From contig CAJOMZ010000008.1 of the NCBI GenBank assembly GCA_905236645.1, positions 1 to 48,550 on the forward strand: a stretch of 48,550 nucleotides of DNA. The letters are read 5' to 3'. Origin of the DNA: an uncultured Bacteroidales bacterium. GTDB lineage: Bacteria; Bacteroidota; Bacteroidia; Bacteroidales; P3. The notes below the pieces were generated by a model, which saw only the letters and a list, made by a program, of their open reading frames with translations, was not told the DNA's origin and searched no databases. Positions 39,250 to 46,825 of the stretch are shown here, piece by piece; position 1 is the first letter of the stretch; the number at the start of each line of letters is the position of its first letter. Both the position numbers and the translations under genes were made by a program.

Positions 39250-41061
39250 TTAATTGTTAGGTTTAATAATGTTTTCGGCCACAATTTCCGCTATGTCTTT
39301 CACGGGCACGTTGTCGGCGTGCTGGAAGGCCTTTTTGCACATCGGGCAGGCCGTGGCTATGGTGTCGGGCCTTGGAGCCAACAGGTTGTCGCGTGCGGCG
39401 TTGCGAATGGCAGTCTGCTGTTCAAGGTCGAGTAGCGGATTGCCCAGGTTGAAGCCGCAGCACAGGCTGTGCTCACGCTCTTCTTTGGTCTTCAGAAGGG
39501 TAGTTGTGGCTTTCAGCACGTTGCGTGGCTGGTCGTAAATGCCGCAGCCTCTGCCCAGCTCGCACGGGTCGTGATAAGTCACACGGCGGTCGTCCTTGCG
39601 CAGCTTCAGTTTGCCGCTCTCAATCAGCATATTGATATATTCCGTGTGGTGCATCACAGGTATCGAAAGCTTGTACTCTTTCTTAAACGACTGGTAGCAA
39701 ATCGGACACGAGGTGATAAGCATTGTCGCCTTGCTGTTGACAATCATCTCGGTGTTCTTGCGTCGCAGCTCGAAAGCCTGATTCTCGAATCCTTGCTGCA
39801 ACAGCGGCCGGCCGCAGCAGATGGTTTCGTCCTTGTCCATATACCAGTATTTTTGGCCGATGGCGTTGAAGATAGCCTCCATCGAATGCGATATGCCAGG
39901 TGTCAGGTGCGACATACAGCCGCCGAAATAGGCTACACGCCCTATTGAGTTGAAAGGCTGTACGTTGCGTAGATAGTCGTAGCCGTTCTTGTTGTCGATG
40001 GCAGCCTTGTTCTTGATGCGTACCTGGCGGCGTATAACCGACAGGTCAATGTTCACCGGACAGTCGGCCACGCAGCGGTCGCACATAAGGCAGTTCTCGG
40101 CTATCGGCTCTGCGTTCCTCTGCAGTTCCAGGTTGCGTACCGACTGCAGCATATACACACCCTGCATATTGACTATGCCCAGCTCACGGTTCATCGGACA
40201 GCCGTCGATGCAGATGCCGCAGCGCGAGCAGGCACTGAGTTCAAACATCGTGTAGCCCGTCTTGCGGTCGCTGTCGCGCACCCCAAGCTGGCGGAAATAG
40301 ATGAGGAAAATCTCCGTAAAGATGTGCATATACCTTGAGAACGGCATCAGGCAGAAGAAGGTGCCCAGAGCGATGGAATAAAGCATCCAGCACGTGAGTT
40401 CAAAGGCAGGATCGGCCACGCCCAGGCTCGACAGCACATTGCCCAGCCAGCGTGTCATAAAGCCGCCGTTGCCGTAGAGCGACGACGTTGCGGCCTCCGA
40501 CAGCAGACGGAACGGAAAGATGCACCACAGGGCCATCTTAGCCACCCGGTCCATCAGCGTATGGCGCGTGGTGCGTTTCATACCCAACGGACGCGACCAC
40601 ACCTTCTTGAACATTGCCAGGAACAGGCCGCTCAGCACGTAGATCAGCAGCGCATCCATCAGGTTGGCATAAAACTCAGCCTGCGGGAAATCGATGCTGT
40701 ACGAAGGCTCAAAGTAATTGAAGAATATGGCTATCCACAGTGGGTGTCCGTCGGGGAAGGCAAGCCGTGCCTGCACCGCTCCGACGACGATAAGCAGAAA
40801 CCAGCCGAAGGCCAAGCTGCGGTGCATATAGCCCAGCAGGAAGTTCTTTTTGGTGATGCGCCAGTGCAGCAGGCCCTCGCGGAAAGCCTCCCAGATGGCC
40901 GGCAGGAAACGCCACGTCCAGATATTCTTGCGTATTTTGGCGCGTTGCAGCTTGTCGAACCCCCTTATCCAGCGCCAGTATTTCCACACCGAGAAAACCA
41001 GCAGGAAGAACACGCCTGCAACAAAAGGCAGCACAAACAGATGGAAATTGTCGCTATTCAT
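39250..41061 (-). CDS. Membrane HdrD/DsrMK-like fusion (cytochrome b-type + Fe-S + CCG)
   Basis: 603 residues. The N-terminal 270 residues hold four to five hydrophobic helices with histidines (G-Y-M-H-R-S; R-Y-M-H-I-F-T-E) like the NarI/DsrM quinone-side haem b subunit. Two ferredoxin-type motifs follow: C-S-R-C-G-I-C-I-D-G-C-P and C-L-M-C-D-R-C-V-A-D-C-P. Then come two CCG modules (F-G-G-C-M-S-H ... I-C-C-G-R-P ... S-C-P-I-C-Y, and D-P-C-E-L-G-R ... L-C-C-G-F-N ... A-C-P-M-C-K). Separate in many bacteria (DsrM plus DsrK), the parts are fused here. It likely passes electrons between menaquinone and the soluble subunits. The start overlaps the upstream Fe-S gene by 8 bases, with AAGGAGG five bases before ATG. 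Confidence 0.85.
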   Translation of the reverse strand: MNSDNFHLFVLPFVAGVFFLLVFSVWKYWRWIRGFDKLQRAKIRKNIWTWRFLPAIWEAFREGLLHWRITKKNFLLGYMHRSLAFGWFLLIVVGAVQARLAFPDGHPLWIAIFFNYFEPSYSIDFPQAEFYANLMDALLIYVLSGLFLAMFKKVWSRPLGMKRTTRHTLMDRVAKMALWCIFPFRLLSEAATSSLYGNGGFMTRWLGNVLSSLGVADPAFELTCWMLYSIALGTFFCLMPFSRYMHIFTEIFLIYFRQLGVRDSDRKTGYTMFELSACSRCGICIDGCPMNRELGIVNMQGVYMLQSVRNLELQRNAEPIAENCLMCDRCVADCPVNIDLSVIRRQVRIKNKAAIDNKNGYDYLRNVQPFNSIGRVAYFGGCMSHLTPGISHSMEAIFNAIGQKYWYMDKDETICCGRPLLQQGFENQAFELRRKNTEMIVNSKATMLITSCPICYQSFKKEYKLSIPVMHHTEYINMLIESGKLKLRKDDRRVTYHDPCELGRGCGIYDQPRNVLKATTTLLKTKEEREHSLCCGFNLGNPLLDLEQQTAIRNAARDNLLAPRPDTIATACPMCKKAFQHADNVPVKDIAEIVAENIIKPNN

Positions 41062-41446
41062 TGCCGCCTCCTTCGTTCTTTGATTTCAGCTCGCGCTGCG
41101 GCCGCCACGTAACGGTGTCTACATTCGCCAGTATTCGCCTCATATTGATTATCAGCGACCTTGTGTTCACCCCTCGCGGACACACCAGCAGGCATTTGCC
41201 GCACAGCATACAGCGCTTCAACTGTTCGTCCAGGCCCTCATACTGGGCGCGCAGGAAAGCTGTGTGTATCTTGCGGATATTGTAGTCCGTAAACCCTGCC
41301 GCCGTGCACGCCGCCGTGCAGCCGCCGCAGCCGATGCACCACTTGTAGGACGGCACCAGTTCCAGCAGCTTCTCCACCTTCTCCGACTTCATCTCGTCGA
41401 AGTTGAGTTGGCGCCCTTTCGATATCTCAAATCCAAACTTCTTCAT
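41054..41446 (-). CDS. Small 4Fe-4S dicluster protein (HdrC-like)
   Basis: 130 residues. Two ferredoxin motifs: C-I-G-C-G-G-C-T-A-A-C and C-M-L-C-G-K-C-L-L-V-C-P, the HdrC arrangement, separated by about 40 residues. The start abuts the upstream gene's stop (41447). The 3' end overlaps the membrane subunit. It is an electron-transfer subunit of the complex. Confidence 0.83.
   Translation of the reverse strand: MKKFGFEISKGRQLNFDEMKSEKVEKLLELVPSYKWCIGCGGCTAACTAAGFTDYNIRKIHTAFLRAQYEGLDEQLKRCMLCGKCLLVCPRGVNTRSLIINMRRILANVDTVTWRPQRELKSKNEGGGNE
41067..41073 (-). promoter_or_regulatory. Shine-Dalgarno sequence of the membrane HdrD-like gene
   Basis: AAGGAGG on the minus strand, five bases before the ATG at 41061. 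It lies inside the upstream coding sequence (codons for E-G-G), so it could be fortuitous, but spacing is ideal. A similar GGAGG also precedes the ATG of the gene at 41446 by five bases. Confidence 0.45.
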
Positions 41447-42052
41447 CTATGCCTCCTCCACTTTCTTCTTCAGTTCCATACCGCCCGTCACCTCGAAGAT
41501 GCGGCGCACCTCGTTCAAATCCTCCTCCAAAATCCTGCGCAGGGCGCCGGCACCGTCGCCGTGATAGTTGGCCCCCAGCTTGGGTGCAATCTCCTCGATA
41601 TGCTCGCGATACCACTCCCAGACGGGGCCCTGCTCGGGATGATAGTCGGGGTCCACGCGGTCGGGATGCACACAGTAGCCGATTTCCAGAATATTCTTCT
41701 CGATACTCCCCATCAACTGCTTCTGTTGCAGGCCTTTCTCACTCTCGGTGAAATAGCCAAGCTCCTGCGATGCACGTCGCAGCACGGTGATCAGCTCACC
41801 AGGCACATTGCCGCGTGGACAGCGGGTCTTGCACGACATACACTGGCCGCAAAACCAGATGGTGTCGCCCTTCAGCAGCGCCTCAATCTCGTCCTCGTCG
41901 CCGCGCTGCACGGTGTCGCAGATGCGCCGCGGGTCGTAGTCGTAGAACTCAGCCGCAGGGCACACCGCCGTGCACATACCGCAGTTCATACAGGCTTTCA
42001 GCGCCTCCTCGGAGCGCACATCCTGTTTCAGATAGTCAACCAAATTACCCAT
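41447..42052 (-). CDS. 4Fe-4S dicluster protein (HdrC-like, long form)
   Basis: 201 residues. First motif C-M-N-C-G-M-C-T-A-V-C-P near the N-terminus, second C-G-Q-C-M-S-C-K-T-R-C-P about 40 residues on. The C-terminal 100 residues form a helical, acidic extension (W-E-W-Y-R-E, R-R-I-L-E-E-D-L). It is longer than standard HdrC. Two HdrC-like genes in tandem, one long and one short, are unusual within a single operon. Confidence 0.82.
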   Translation of the reverse strand: MGNLVDYLKQDVRSEEALKACMNCGMCTAVCPAAEFYDYDPRRICDTVQRGDEDEIEALLKGDTIWFCGQCMSCKTRCPRGNVPGELITVLRRASQELGYFTESEKGLQQKQLMGSIEKNILEIGYCVHPDRVDPDYHPEQGPVWEWYREHIEEIAPKLGANYHGDGAGALRRILEEDLNEVRRIFEVTGGMELKKKVEEA

Positions 42053-42073
42053 TCAGTATTCAAAATTCAGTTT

Positions 42074-43141
42074 TCAAAATTTGACCTTGTTCATCCCCAT
42101 CAGGCGGAAAAACATCTTTGGAAACGCCTTCTCGCGGTTGCGGGTCAGCATATTGATGTACAGGTGCGGACGCTTCAGTATCGTCAGTTTGTGGGCCTCC
42201 ACCAGCTCTATCAGCGTTCCGTCGGGGTCTTCGACATAGGTGAAGTGGCCGCTGGCCTCGCCCATATCGAAATGCTCGTCGCCCTTGCAGCTGTCCACCG
42301 TGAACGGGAAGCCGAGAGCGTTGCAGTGCTTCTCGAGCGCGCGCATATTGGTCACGTCAAAGCATATCTGTATGAATCCCGGGTCGCCCCAGTAGCGGCC
42401 CTCGTATATCTTGCGCGGCACGCGGTCCAGAGCCTGCACCAGCTCGATGTTGCTCTCGCCGAACAGGGGCACGAAGGCGCCCTTGCGCCTTTTGCTGCTG
42501 CCCAGCAGCACACGGCGGAAGCGGCCCTCGCCGCCAGCCATATACTTCAGGTCCTCGAAAACGCCCGTCTCGTCGTACAGCACCTTGTCGTAGCCCAGCA
42601 CATCGCGATAGAGCGGAATGGTCCTGTCGATGTCGGTGCAACCCGTCGTAGCGCCCACGATGCCGCCTCCCAAGCGCTTCTGTTCGATGAAGACATAGCT
42701 GTCCTCCACCACCTGGAAGTAGTTGCTCCAGGGGTCCTCGACCACAAAGCTTTTCCTGCCGTCGGGCATCTTCGCCACGGGGCCCACCTTGTCATACTTG
42801 GCGGCCAGCTCCTTGTGGAAAGCCTCCACGTCGCGGCTCTTGATCCTGGCGGCAAAGATGCCCAGGTCGCCCACCTGCACACGGAAGTCACACGGCTGCG
42901 GTTTGCGCTCGCTGTACTGCCATATCTCGAAGCCGCCTCCACCCTGAAGGTTGACGGCAATGCAGGCGTGCCGCCTCTGGGCCTTGCCGCCCGTGTAGGG
43001 CAGCATTCGCTCGGCCACCGTGTCGTCCTCAAGGATGCGCACATCCATCTGGAACATATCTATATACCAGCGCCACGATGCCTGAATATCAACGCATCCG
43101 ACGCCGACTTGCTGTATTCCGGAAACAAAAAAATCTTCCAT
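42074..43141 (-). CDS. Two-domain VOC (glyoxalase/dioxygenase superfamily) protein
   Basis: 355 residues. Domain 1 (about 1-150) opens G-I-Q-Q-V-G-V-G-C-V-D-I and contains W-R-W-Y and F-E-I-W-Q-Y; domain 2 (about 155-320) has T-T-G-C-T-D-I-D-R, P-L-Y-R-D-V-L-G-Y and D-P-D-G-T-L-I-E-L-V-E. The repeated beta-alpha-beta-beta-beta units with metal-ligand-type E near each end are the VOC fold. The closest roles in the superfamily are isomerisation or dioxygenation; the actual substrate is unknown. It is the promoter-proximal gene of the operon, 21 bases before the first HdrC-like gene, so it probably acts on the same metabolite pathway. Confidence 0.83.
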   Translation of the reverse strand: MEDFFVSGIQQVGVGCVDIQASWRWYIDMFQMDVRILEDDTVAERMLPYTGGKAQRRHACIAVNLQGGGGFEIWQYSERKPQPCDFRVQVGDLGIFAARIKSRDVEAFHKELAAKYDKVGPVAKMPDGRKSFVVEDPWSNYFQVVEDSYVFIEQKRLGGGIVGATTGCTDIDRTIPLYRDVLGYDKVLYDETGVFEDLKYMAGGEGRFRRVLLGSSKRRKGAFVPLFGESNIELVQALDRVPRKIYEGRYWGDPGFIQICFDVTNMRALEKHCNALGFPFTVDSCKGDEHFDMGEASGHFTYVEDPDGTLIELVEAHKLTILKRPHLYINMLTRNREKAFPKMFFRLMGMNKVKF

Positions 43142-43702
43142 TGGTAGTTCAAAATGTTTTATTTAATCTTTATCCACAACGTGTCTTTGCGCAAAAAATT
43201 GCCCCTCAATGTGTTAAAAGAAAAGAAAAACTTTGTCGCAAACAGCGGTTTTCTTTCCGCCCGCTGCCCCAAGCCGTTTCTGTATGTGGTTTCATCGCTG
43301 ATTTTGTGTTGTTTCCGTGTTCAATGCCTGTAATTTTACACCCCTTCCGGAAAGGATGAAAATATTGCTGTGGCATATCCGCCACCCTTCTCAAAAAACC
43401 ACCCCGAAACTTACTCGAATCTGGCGCTGGTTTTGCTTGGGATTTTAACATTTCAAACGTTAATTTAACTTAAAAGCACCCCTAAAAACGGCAAATGCTA
43501 ACTCCCTGATTTCCTTATACCAAATTCCTACCAAAGTTTACCCAAAGTTTTACCAAATTCTTATCAAATTTTACCTCAGTAAACTTTGATAAAGCTTTCA
43601 TAGAATTAACATAAAAGTTGTTAATAGTGAGACAGCGTTCAAAAGACTTTTGGAGTTTTTTTTGCGTTTTGATGTCACAAATCTGACTCTTTTGCGACTA
43701 AT
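43142..43702. other. Gene-free intergenic region between divergent operons
   Basis: 561 bases between the minus-strand VOC/Hdr operon and the plus-strand sigma-factor gene, AT-rich, with no convincing ORF (the ORFs seen are short and lack family features). It holds the phased array below, a perfect TTATCCACA at 43170-43178 (DnaA-box consensus) and T-rich tracts near 43640-43670. No clear TTTG-N19-TAnnTTTG pair was found on either strand. Confidence 0.7.
43518..43591 (+). repeat. Five 11-bp phased direct repeats plus one inverted copy
   Basis: Units: TACCAAATTCC, TACCAAAGTTT, ACCCAAAGTTT, TACCAAATTCT, TATCAAATTTT; the CAAA core recurs at 43521, 43532, 43543, 43554 and 43565, exactly every 11 bp. 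An inverted unit (TATCAAAGTTT on the minus strand) lies at 43581-43591. Eleven-bp spacing puts every unit on about the same face of the helix, as in operator arrays or iterons. It is 111 bases upstream of the sigma-factor start. Confidence 0.75.
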
Positions 43703-44227
43703 ATGGGCAAACGGATATCGATGATGGAAAGAAACGAACAGGATTTTATGGCAATGCTTGCACGGTGCGAACGGATAGTGTTCAAGGTGTGCCTTGTCTT
43801 TACCGATCGCCAGCCAGACAGCGTGCGCGACCTTTATCAGGACATTGTATGCAACCTGTGGCAGGGCTGGGGGCGGATGCGTGGCGACAGCACAGAGGGC
43901 ACGTGGGTCTACAGCGTTGCTTTGAACACTGCAGTAACTCAGTTGCGCCGACGCCGACGGGCGCCCGTCATTGTGCGGCTTTCGGACGAGATGGTTGCCA
44001 CGCTTGCCGACACCCGGCAGGAGGATCTCTACGACAGGCTCTATGGGTTGATTGACAGGCTGGACAATGCAGACAAGTCGCTAATAATGTTGTATTTGGA
44101 CAAAATTCCGTCGCGACAGATTGCCCAGATAACAGGTGTCGGCGAGGCTGCCGCCCGCAAACGCATTGAGCGTATAAAACAGAAATTAATCAAATTAAAT
44201 GAAAAAGACAATGGAAGCATCTTTTGA
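43703..44227 (+). CDS. ECF-like RNA polymerase sigma factor 1
   Basis: 174 residues from ATG 43703 (ATG 43721 is possible). Region 2 contains D-L-Y-Q-D-I-V-C-N-L-W and G-T-W-V-Y-S-V-A-L-N-T-A-V; region 4 has D-K-S-L-I-M-L-Y-L and the helix-turn-helix I-P-S-R-Q-I-A-Q-I-T-G-V. Region 2 is rather polar and basic (Q-L-R-R-R-R-R). Target genes are unknown. Overlap by 29 bases with the next gene points to a sigma/anti-sigma pair. Confidence 0.88.
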   Translation: MGKRISMMERNEQDFMAMLARCERIVFKVCLVFTDRQPDSVRDLYQDIVCNLWQGWGRMRGDSTEGTWVYSVALNTAVTQLRRRRRAPVIVRLSDEMVATLADTRQEDLYDRLYGLIDRLDNADKSLIMLYLDKIPSRQIAQITGVGEAAARKRIERIKQKLIKLNEKDNGSIF

Positions 44228-44828
44228 ACAAATCGAACAAATGTGGCGCCGTCAGGACGAGCGGCTGCAGAACATTGAACGTGTGCAGCGTGAAACCGTA
44301 AGTTGTCTGTTGAAACGCAACCTTGCCTCAACCCATCGCCGTTTTGTGGCGGAGGCAACGGCATCAGTTGTAGTATGCGGTGTCGCAGAACTTTATGTGC
44401 TTATGCGGGCAGGTTGTTTTGCTGGTAGTTGGCGTCTGGCTGTGCCCTACATTATTTTCAATCTGGTATTTGCCGGTATTGGCGTATGGACCGCTGTATG
44501 GATGGTGCTTCTGCGCCGACACGACCCTCTGACCACCCCAACCGTTGAAATGATACGCTTTGCCGATCGCTGGCAGTTATGCCTGAAACGCTCGATGCTA
44601 TGGGGGCTCAGCATTGTCATACCAGTGTGTGTCGCTGCCGGAATGCCTGTGTTTGCGCGCCTGTTTGGACATTCGTTCCATTATTCCGACCTGCAGTATC
44701 TTGCTCCGTGGCGCATCGTTGCCGTGCTGGGAGTTTATGTCGTCTGCATTGTCTACACCGTATACGAGATGCGCTTGACACGTGAACTGAAGGACAATCT
44801 TCGCCATTATGACGAGTTGCTGCGATAA
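44199..44828 (+). CDS. Membrane protein, candidate anti-sigma factor
   Basis: 209 residues. The N-terminal 45 residues are charged and helical (E-Q-I-E-Q-M-W-R-R-Q-D-E-R-L), likely cytoplasmic, followed by four hydrophobic segments (about 52-70, 80-100, 130-150, 168-185) and a charged C-terminus. It starts inside the sigma-factor gene, 29 bases before its stop. Position plus topology fit an anti-sigma factor; no zinc-binding or known anti-sigma motif is visible, so the role is inferred. Confidence 0.6.
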   Translation: MKKTMEASFEQIEQMWRRQDERLQNIERVQRETVSCLLKRNLASTHRRFVAEATASVVVCGVAELYVLMRAGCFAGSWRLAVPYIIFNLVFAGIGVWTAVWMVLLRRHDPLTTPTVEMIRFADRWQLCLKRSMLWGLSIVIPVCVAAGMPVFARLFGHSFHYSDLQYLAPWRIVAVLGVYVVCIVYTVYEMRLTRELKDNLRHYDELLR

Positions 44829-44834
44829 TGTTTT

Positions 44835-44865
44835 TTTGCCGATTCAGGAAAAGTTCGTATCTTTG
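44835..44865 (+). promoter_or_regulatory. Promoter of sodB
   Basis: TTTG (44835-44838), a 19-bp spacer, TATCTTTG (44858-44865), then CA. A full consensus Bacteroidota promoter, 66 bases before the ATG. Confidence 0.85.
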
Positions 44866-44931
44866 CAGTTCGAGACAGTGATTCGTATCACTGCAATGGA
44901 ATAAGTGTATTAACTTTAAACACAGGCAATT

Positions 44932-45522
44932 ATGAAAGACATTATGCCTAATAACGGACAATTTGCAATGCCTGAGCTGCCCTATGAGGCTCTCGGCGAG
45001 GTTATCAGCAAGGAAACCCTCTCATTCCATCACGGCAAGCACCTGAAAGCATACGTGGACAATCTGAACAAGATGCTGCCTGGCAGCGGACTGGAGAACC
45101 TGCCGCTCGGCGAGGTGGTGTGCAAGGCCGAGGGCGGCCTGTTCAACAATGCCGGCCAGGTGCTGAACCACGCTATGTACTTTGAGCAGTTCGCCAACAG
45201 CCCCAAGCCGATGGGCGACAGGATGAAGGCGCTGCTTGAGCGCGACTTCGGCTCGGTGGAGGCTTTCAAAAAGGAGTTCGAGCAGAAGGGCGCCACGCTG
45301 TTCGGCAGCGGCTGGGTGTGGCTCAGTGCCGGCAAGGACGGCAAGCTGGTCGTAACGCAGCAGAAGAACGCCGAGAACCCCGTCACTATGGGCCTCTGCC
45401 CGTTGCTGACTTTCGACGTGTGGGAACACGCCTATTACCTTGACTATCAGAACCGCCGTGCCGACTACCTCGCCGCCCTCTGGCAGATTGTCGACTGGCA
45501 GGTGGTGGAAAGCCGGCTGTAG
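44932..45522 (+). CDS. sodB: Superoxide dismutase, Fe (or cambialistic) type
   Basis: Converts superoxide to hydrogen peroxide and oxygen, in the cytoplasm (no signal peptide). 196 residues. Metal ligands: H33 (S-F-H-H-G-K-H), H80 (V-L-N-H-A-M-Y), and D and H in T-F-D-V-W-E-H-A-Y-Y. Gln76 in N-N-A-G-Q-V-L-N-H is in the position of the iron-type active-site Gln, whereas manganese-type enzymes have Gly there. F-G-S-G-W-V-W-L is the conserved strand. It has its own promoter and terminator, between two sigma-factor modules. Confidence 0.96.
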   Translation: MKDIMPNNGQFAMPELPYEALGEVISKETLSFHHGKHLKAYVDNLNKMLPGSGLENLPLGEVVCKAEGGLFNNAGQVLNHAMYFEQFANSPKPMGDRMKALLERDFGSVEAFKKEFEQKGATLFGSGWVWLSAGKDGKLVVTQQKNAENPVTMGLCPLLTFDVWEHAYYLDYQNRRADYLAALWQIVDWQVVESRL

Positions 45523-45563
45523 AATTCCACTTGCATATTGAATCGGATTTGATCCGTGGGGGC

Positions 45564-45594
45564 AAAAAAAACTATGCCTGCAGTGTAGTTTTTT
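45564..45594 (+). terminator. Terminator of sodB
   Basis: AAAAAACTA (45566-45574) pairs perfectly with TAGTTTTTT (45586-45594); an inner CTGCAG adds structure. The stem is mostly A-T, so strength is uncertain. Confidence 0.5.
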
Positions 45595-45619
45595 ACAGTT
45601 GCCTTGCGTTATTATTATT

Positions 45620-46087
45620 GTGAAGCCGAAGGATCCATTTGAAACACTGCTGCACCGCTACAACGGACTTCTGTTCTCGCTTTGCCGCCATTTTGACCGG
45701 AAAGGCGCCGAGGCTGATGATCTGTTGCAGGATGCAAGTGTGGCATTGTGGCGCGACAGAGAGCGACTACTGTCCCTGTCGGCAGGGCCGCAGCAGGCAG
45801 CGCTGGTGTGGCGCATAAGCCGCAATGCTATGATCGACACCCTCAGGCGCACCCGTGAGCTTGACTCTCTGTCGGACGACTATGACAGGGAAGCCGACGA
45901 CCGCAACTTGATCAACGAGTTGCACGAACGGATAGAGCTCCTCGACGAACCTGACCGCTCCATTGTGAAACTGCAGCTCGAGGGGTACAACTACGAGGAG
46001 ATAGCCGAAAAGACCGGACTGACGGTGAAGAATGTAAGTGTGCGGCTGGTACGTGTGAAAGACAAACTGAGAAGTTATTTTCTATAA
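45620..46087 (+). CDS. ECF-like RNA polymerase sigma factor 2
   Basis: 155 residues from GTG 45620 (M-K-P-K-D-P-F-E-T-L); a TTG 21 bases earlier would add a hydrophobic, unlikely N-terminus. Region 2: A-D-D-L-L-Q-D-A-S-V-A-L-W and V-W-R-I-S-R-N-A-M-I-D-T-L-R-R. Region 4: D-R-S-I-V-K-L-Q-L-E-G-Y-N-Y-E-E-I-A-E and K-N-V-S-V-R-L-V-R-V-K-D-K-L. It starts a five-gene cluster with a TM protein and three lipoproteins. This member is a more canonical ECF sigma factor than the one at 43703. Confidence 0.92.
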   Translation: MKPKDPFETLLHRYNGLLFSLCRHFDRKGAEADDLLQDASVALWRDRERLLSLSAGPQQAALVWRISRNAMIDTLRRTRELDSLSDDYDREADDRNLINELHERIELLDEPDRSIVKLQLEGYNYEEIAEKTGLTVKNVSVRLVRVKDKLRSYFL

Positions 46088-46098
46088 GTGGACAAAAT

Positions 46099-46374
46099 AT
46101 GAGACGAACAATGACCAATGATGAGTTTGACCGACTATGGCAGCGGGCCGAGGCAGAAGGCTATGCCGCCAAGCTGTCGCAGGAATACCCTGCGTGGCGC
46201 GCCAGGCAACGCCGCAATTCGGGCCTGGCGGTCGTCGTGGCCGTGATTATGGCTGTGGCGATACCGATGCTTTTGCCCCACCACAGCGGCTACGGCAAGG
46301 TGTACTGCAACCGCGGCGACATTGCCGAAGCGCAATGGGTAAGCCTTACATCGGAAATACTGATGACTGTTTAA
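46099..46374 (+). CDS. Small single-TM protein, candidate anti-sigma
   Basis: 91 residues. A charged N-terminus (about 1-40, F-D-R-L-W-Q-R-A-E), one hydrophobic segment at about 43-60 (L-A-V-V-V-A-V-I-M-A-V-A), then a short periplasmic tail. It starts 11 bases after the sigma-factor stop. Topology and position match a minimal anti-sigma factor; no motif confirms it. Confidence 0.65.
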   Translation: MRRTMTNDEFDRLWQRAEAEGYAAKLSQEYPAWRARQRRNSGLAVVVAVIMAVAIPMLLPHHSGYGKVYCNRGDIAEAQWVSLTSEILMTV

Positions 46375-46378
46375 AGGA

Positions 46379-46813
46379 ATGTATATGAAGCGTATTCTAC
46401 TGATATTGATACCTCTTCTGCAACTGGCGATGCTCGTCGGATGCTCGTCGAGGGCTGGGGAACAGCCCGGAGACATATACCGCAAGTATGCTTCGCAACC
46501 CGATCTGGCTGTGGCGGAGGTGACTGGTTTCGAGCTGTGCGACACGGTGAGCGTCGATGTAGTGATGCTCGTTGCCGACAACGACAGCGCCTGGCAGCAG
46601 ATAGTCGCCGACTTCGACATACGCAGCGACAGCGGCTCCACATCGTGGCTGGCTCCGATCGACCAGCCTTCAATACGCACGTCGTGGGACGGCAACGCGG
46701 TGCTGCGCGTGGTGGCCCTGCCCGAGCGCCGCACGGTGGGCATCTACCGTATCGACAACGAGGTGCAATACGATGCCCTTTTGGATTATCAATTGAACAA
46801 CATACATAAATAA
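46379..46813 (+). CDS. Lipoprotein of unknown function
   Basis: 144 residues from ATG 46379 (ATG 46385, preceded by AAAGGA at six bases, is an alternative). Lipobox L-V-G-C after a hydrophobic stretch. The mature part has A-V-A-E-V-T-G-F-E-L-C and a closing R-I-D-N-E-V-Q-Y-D-A-L-L segment. I recognise no family. It is 4 bases after the TM protein, so in the sigma-factor operon, and is possibly a target or sensor of that system. Confidence 0.75.
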   Translation: MYMKRILLILIPLLQLAMLVGCSSRAGEQPGDIYRKYASQPDLAVAEVTGFELCDTVSVDVVMLVADNDSAWQQIVADFDIRSDSGSTSWLAPIDQPSIRTSWDGNAVLRVVALPERRTVGIYRIDNEVQYDALLDYQLNNIHK

Positions 46814-46825
46814 ACATCAAAAGAA

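Noticed and set aside
43142-43702. Chromosomal origin of replication
   Set aside because: Only one perfect DnaA box and no dnaA/dnaN/rnpA-type neighbours; kept only as a low-interest note.
45599-45619. TTG start for sigma factor 2
   Set aside because: It would add a short hydrophobic extension (P-C-V-I-I-I) unlike ECF N-termini; GTG 45620 is favoured.
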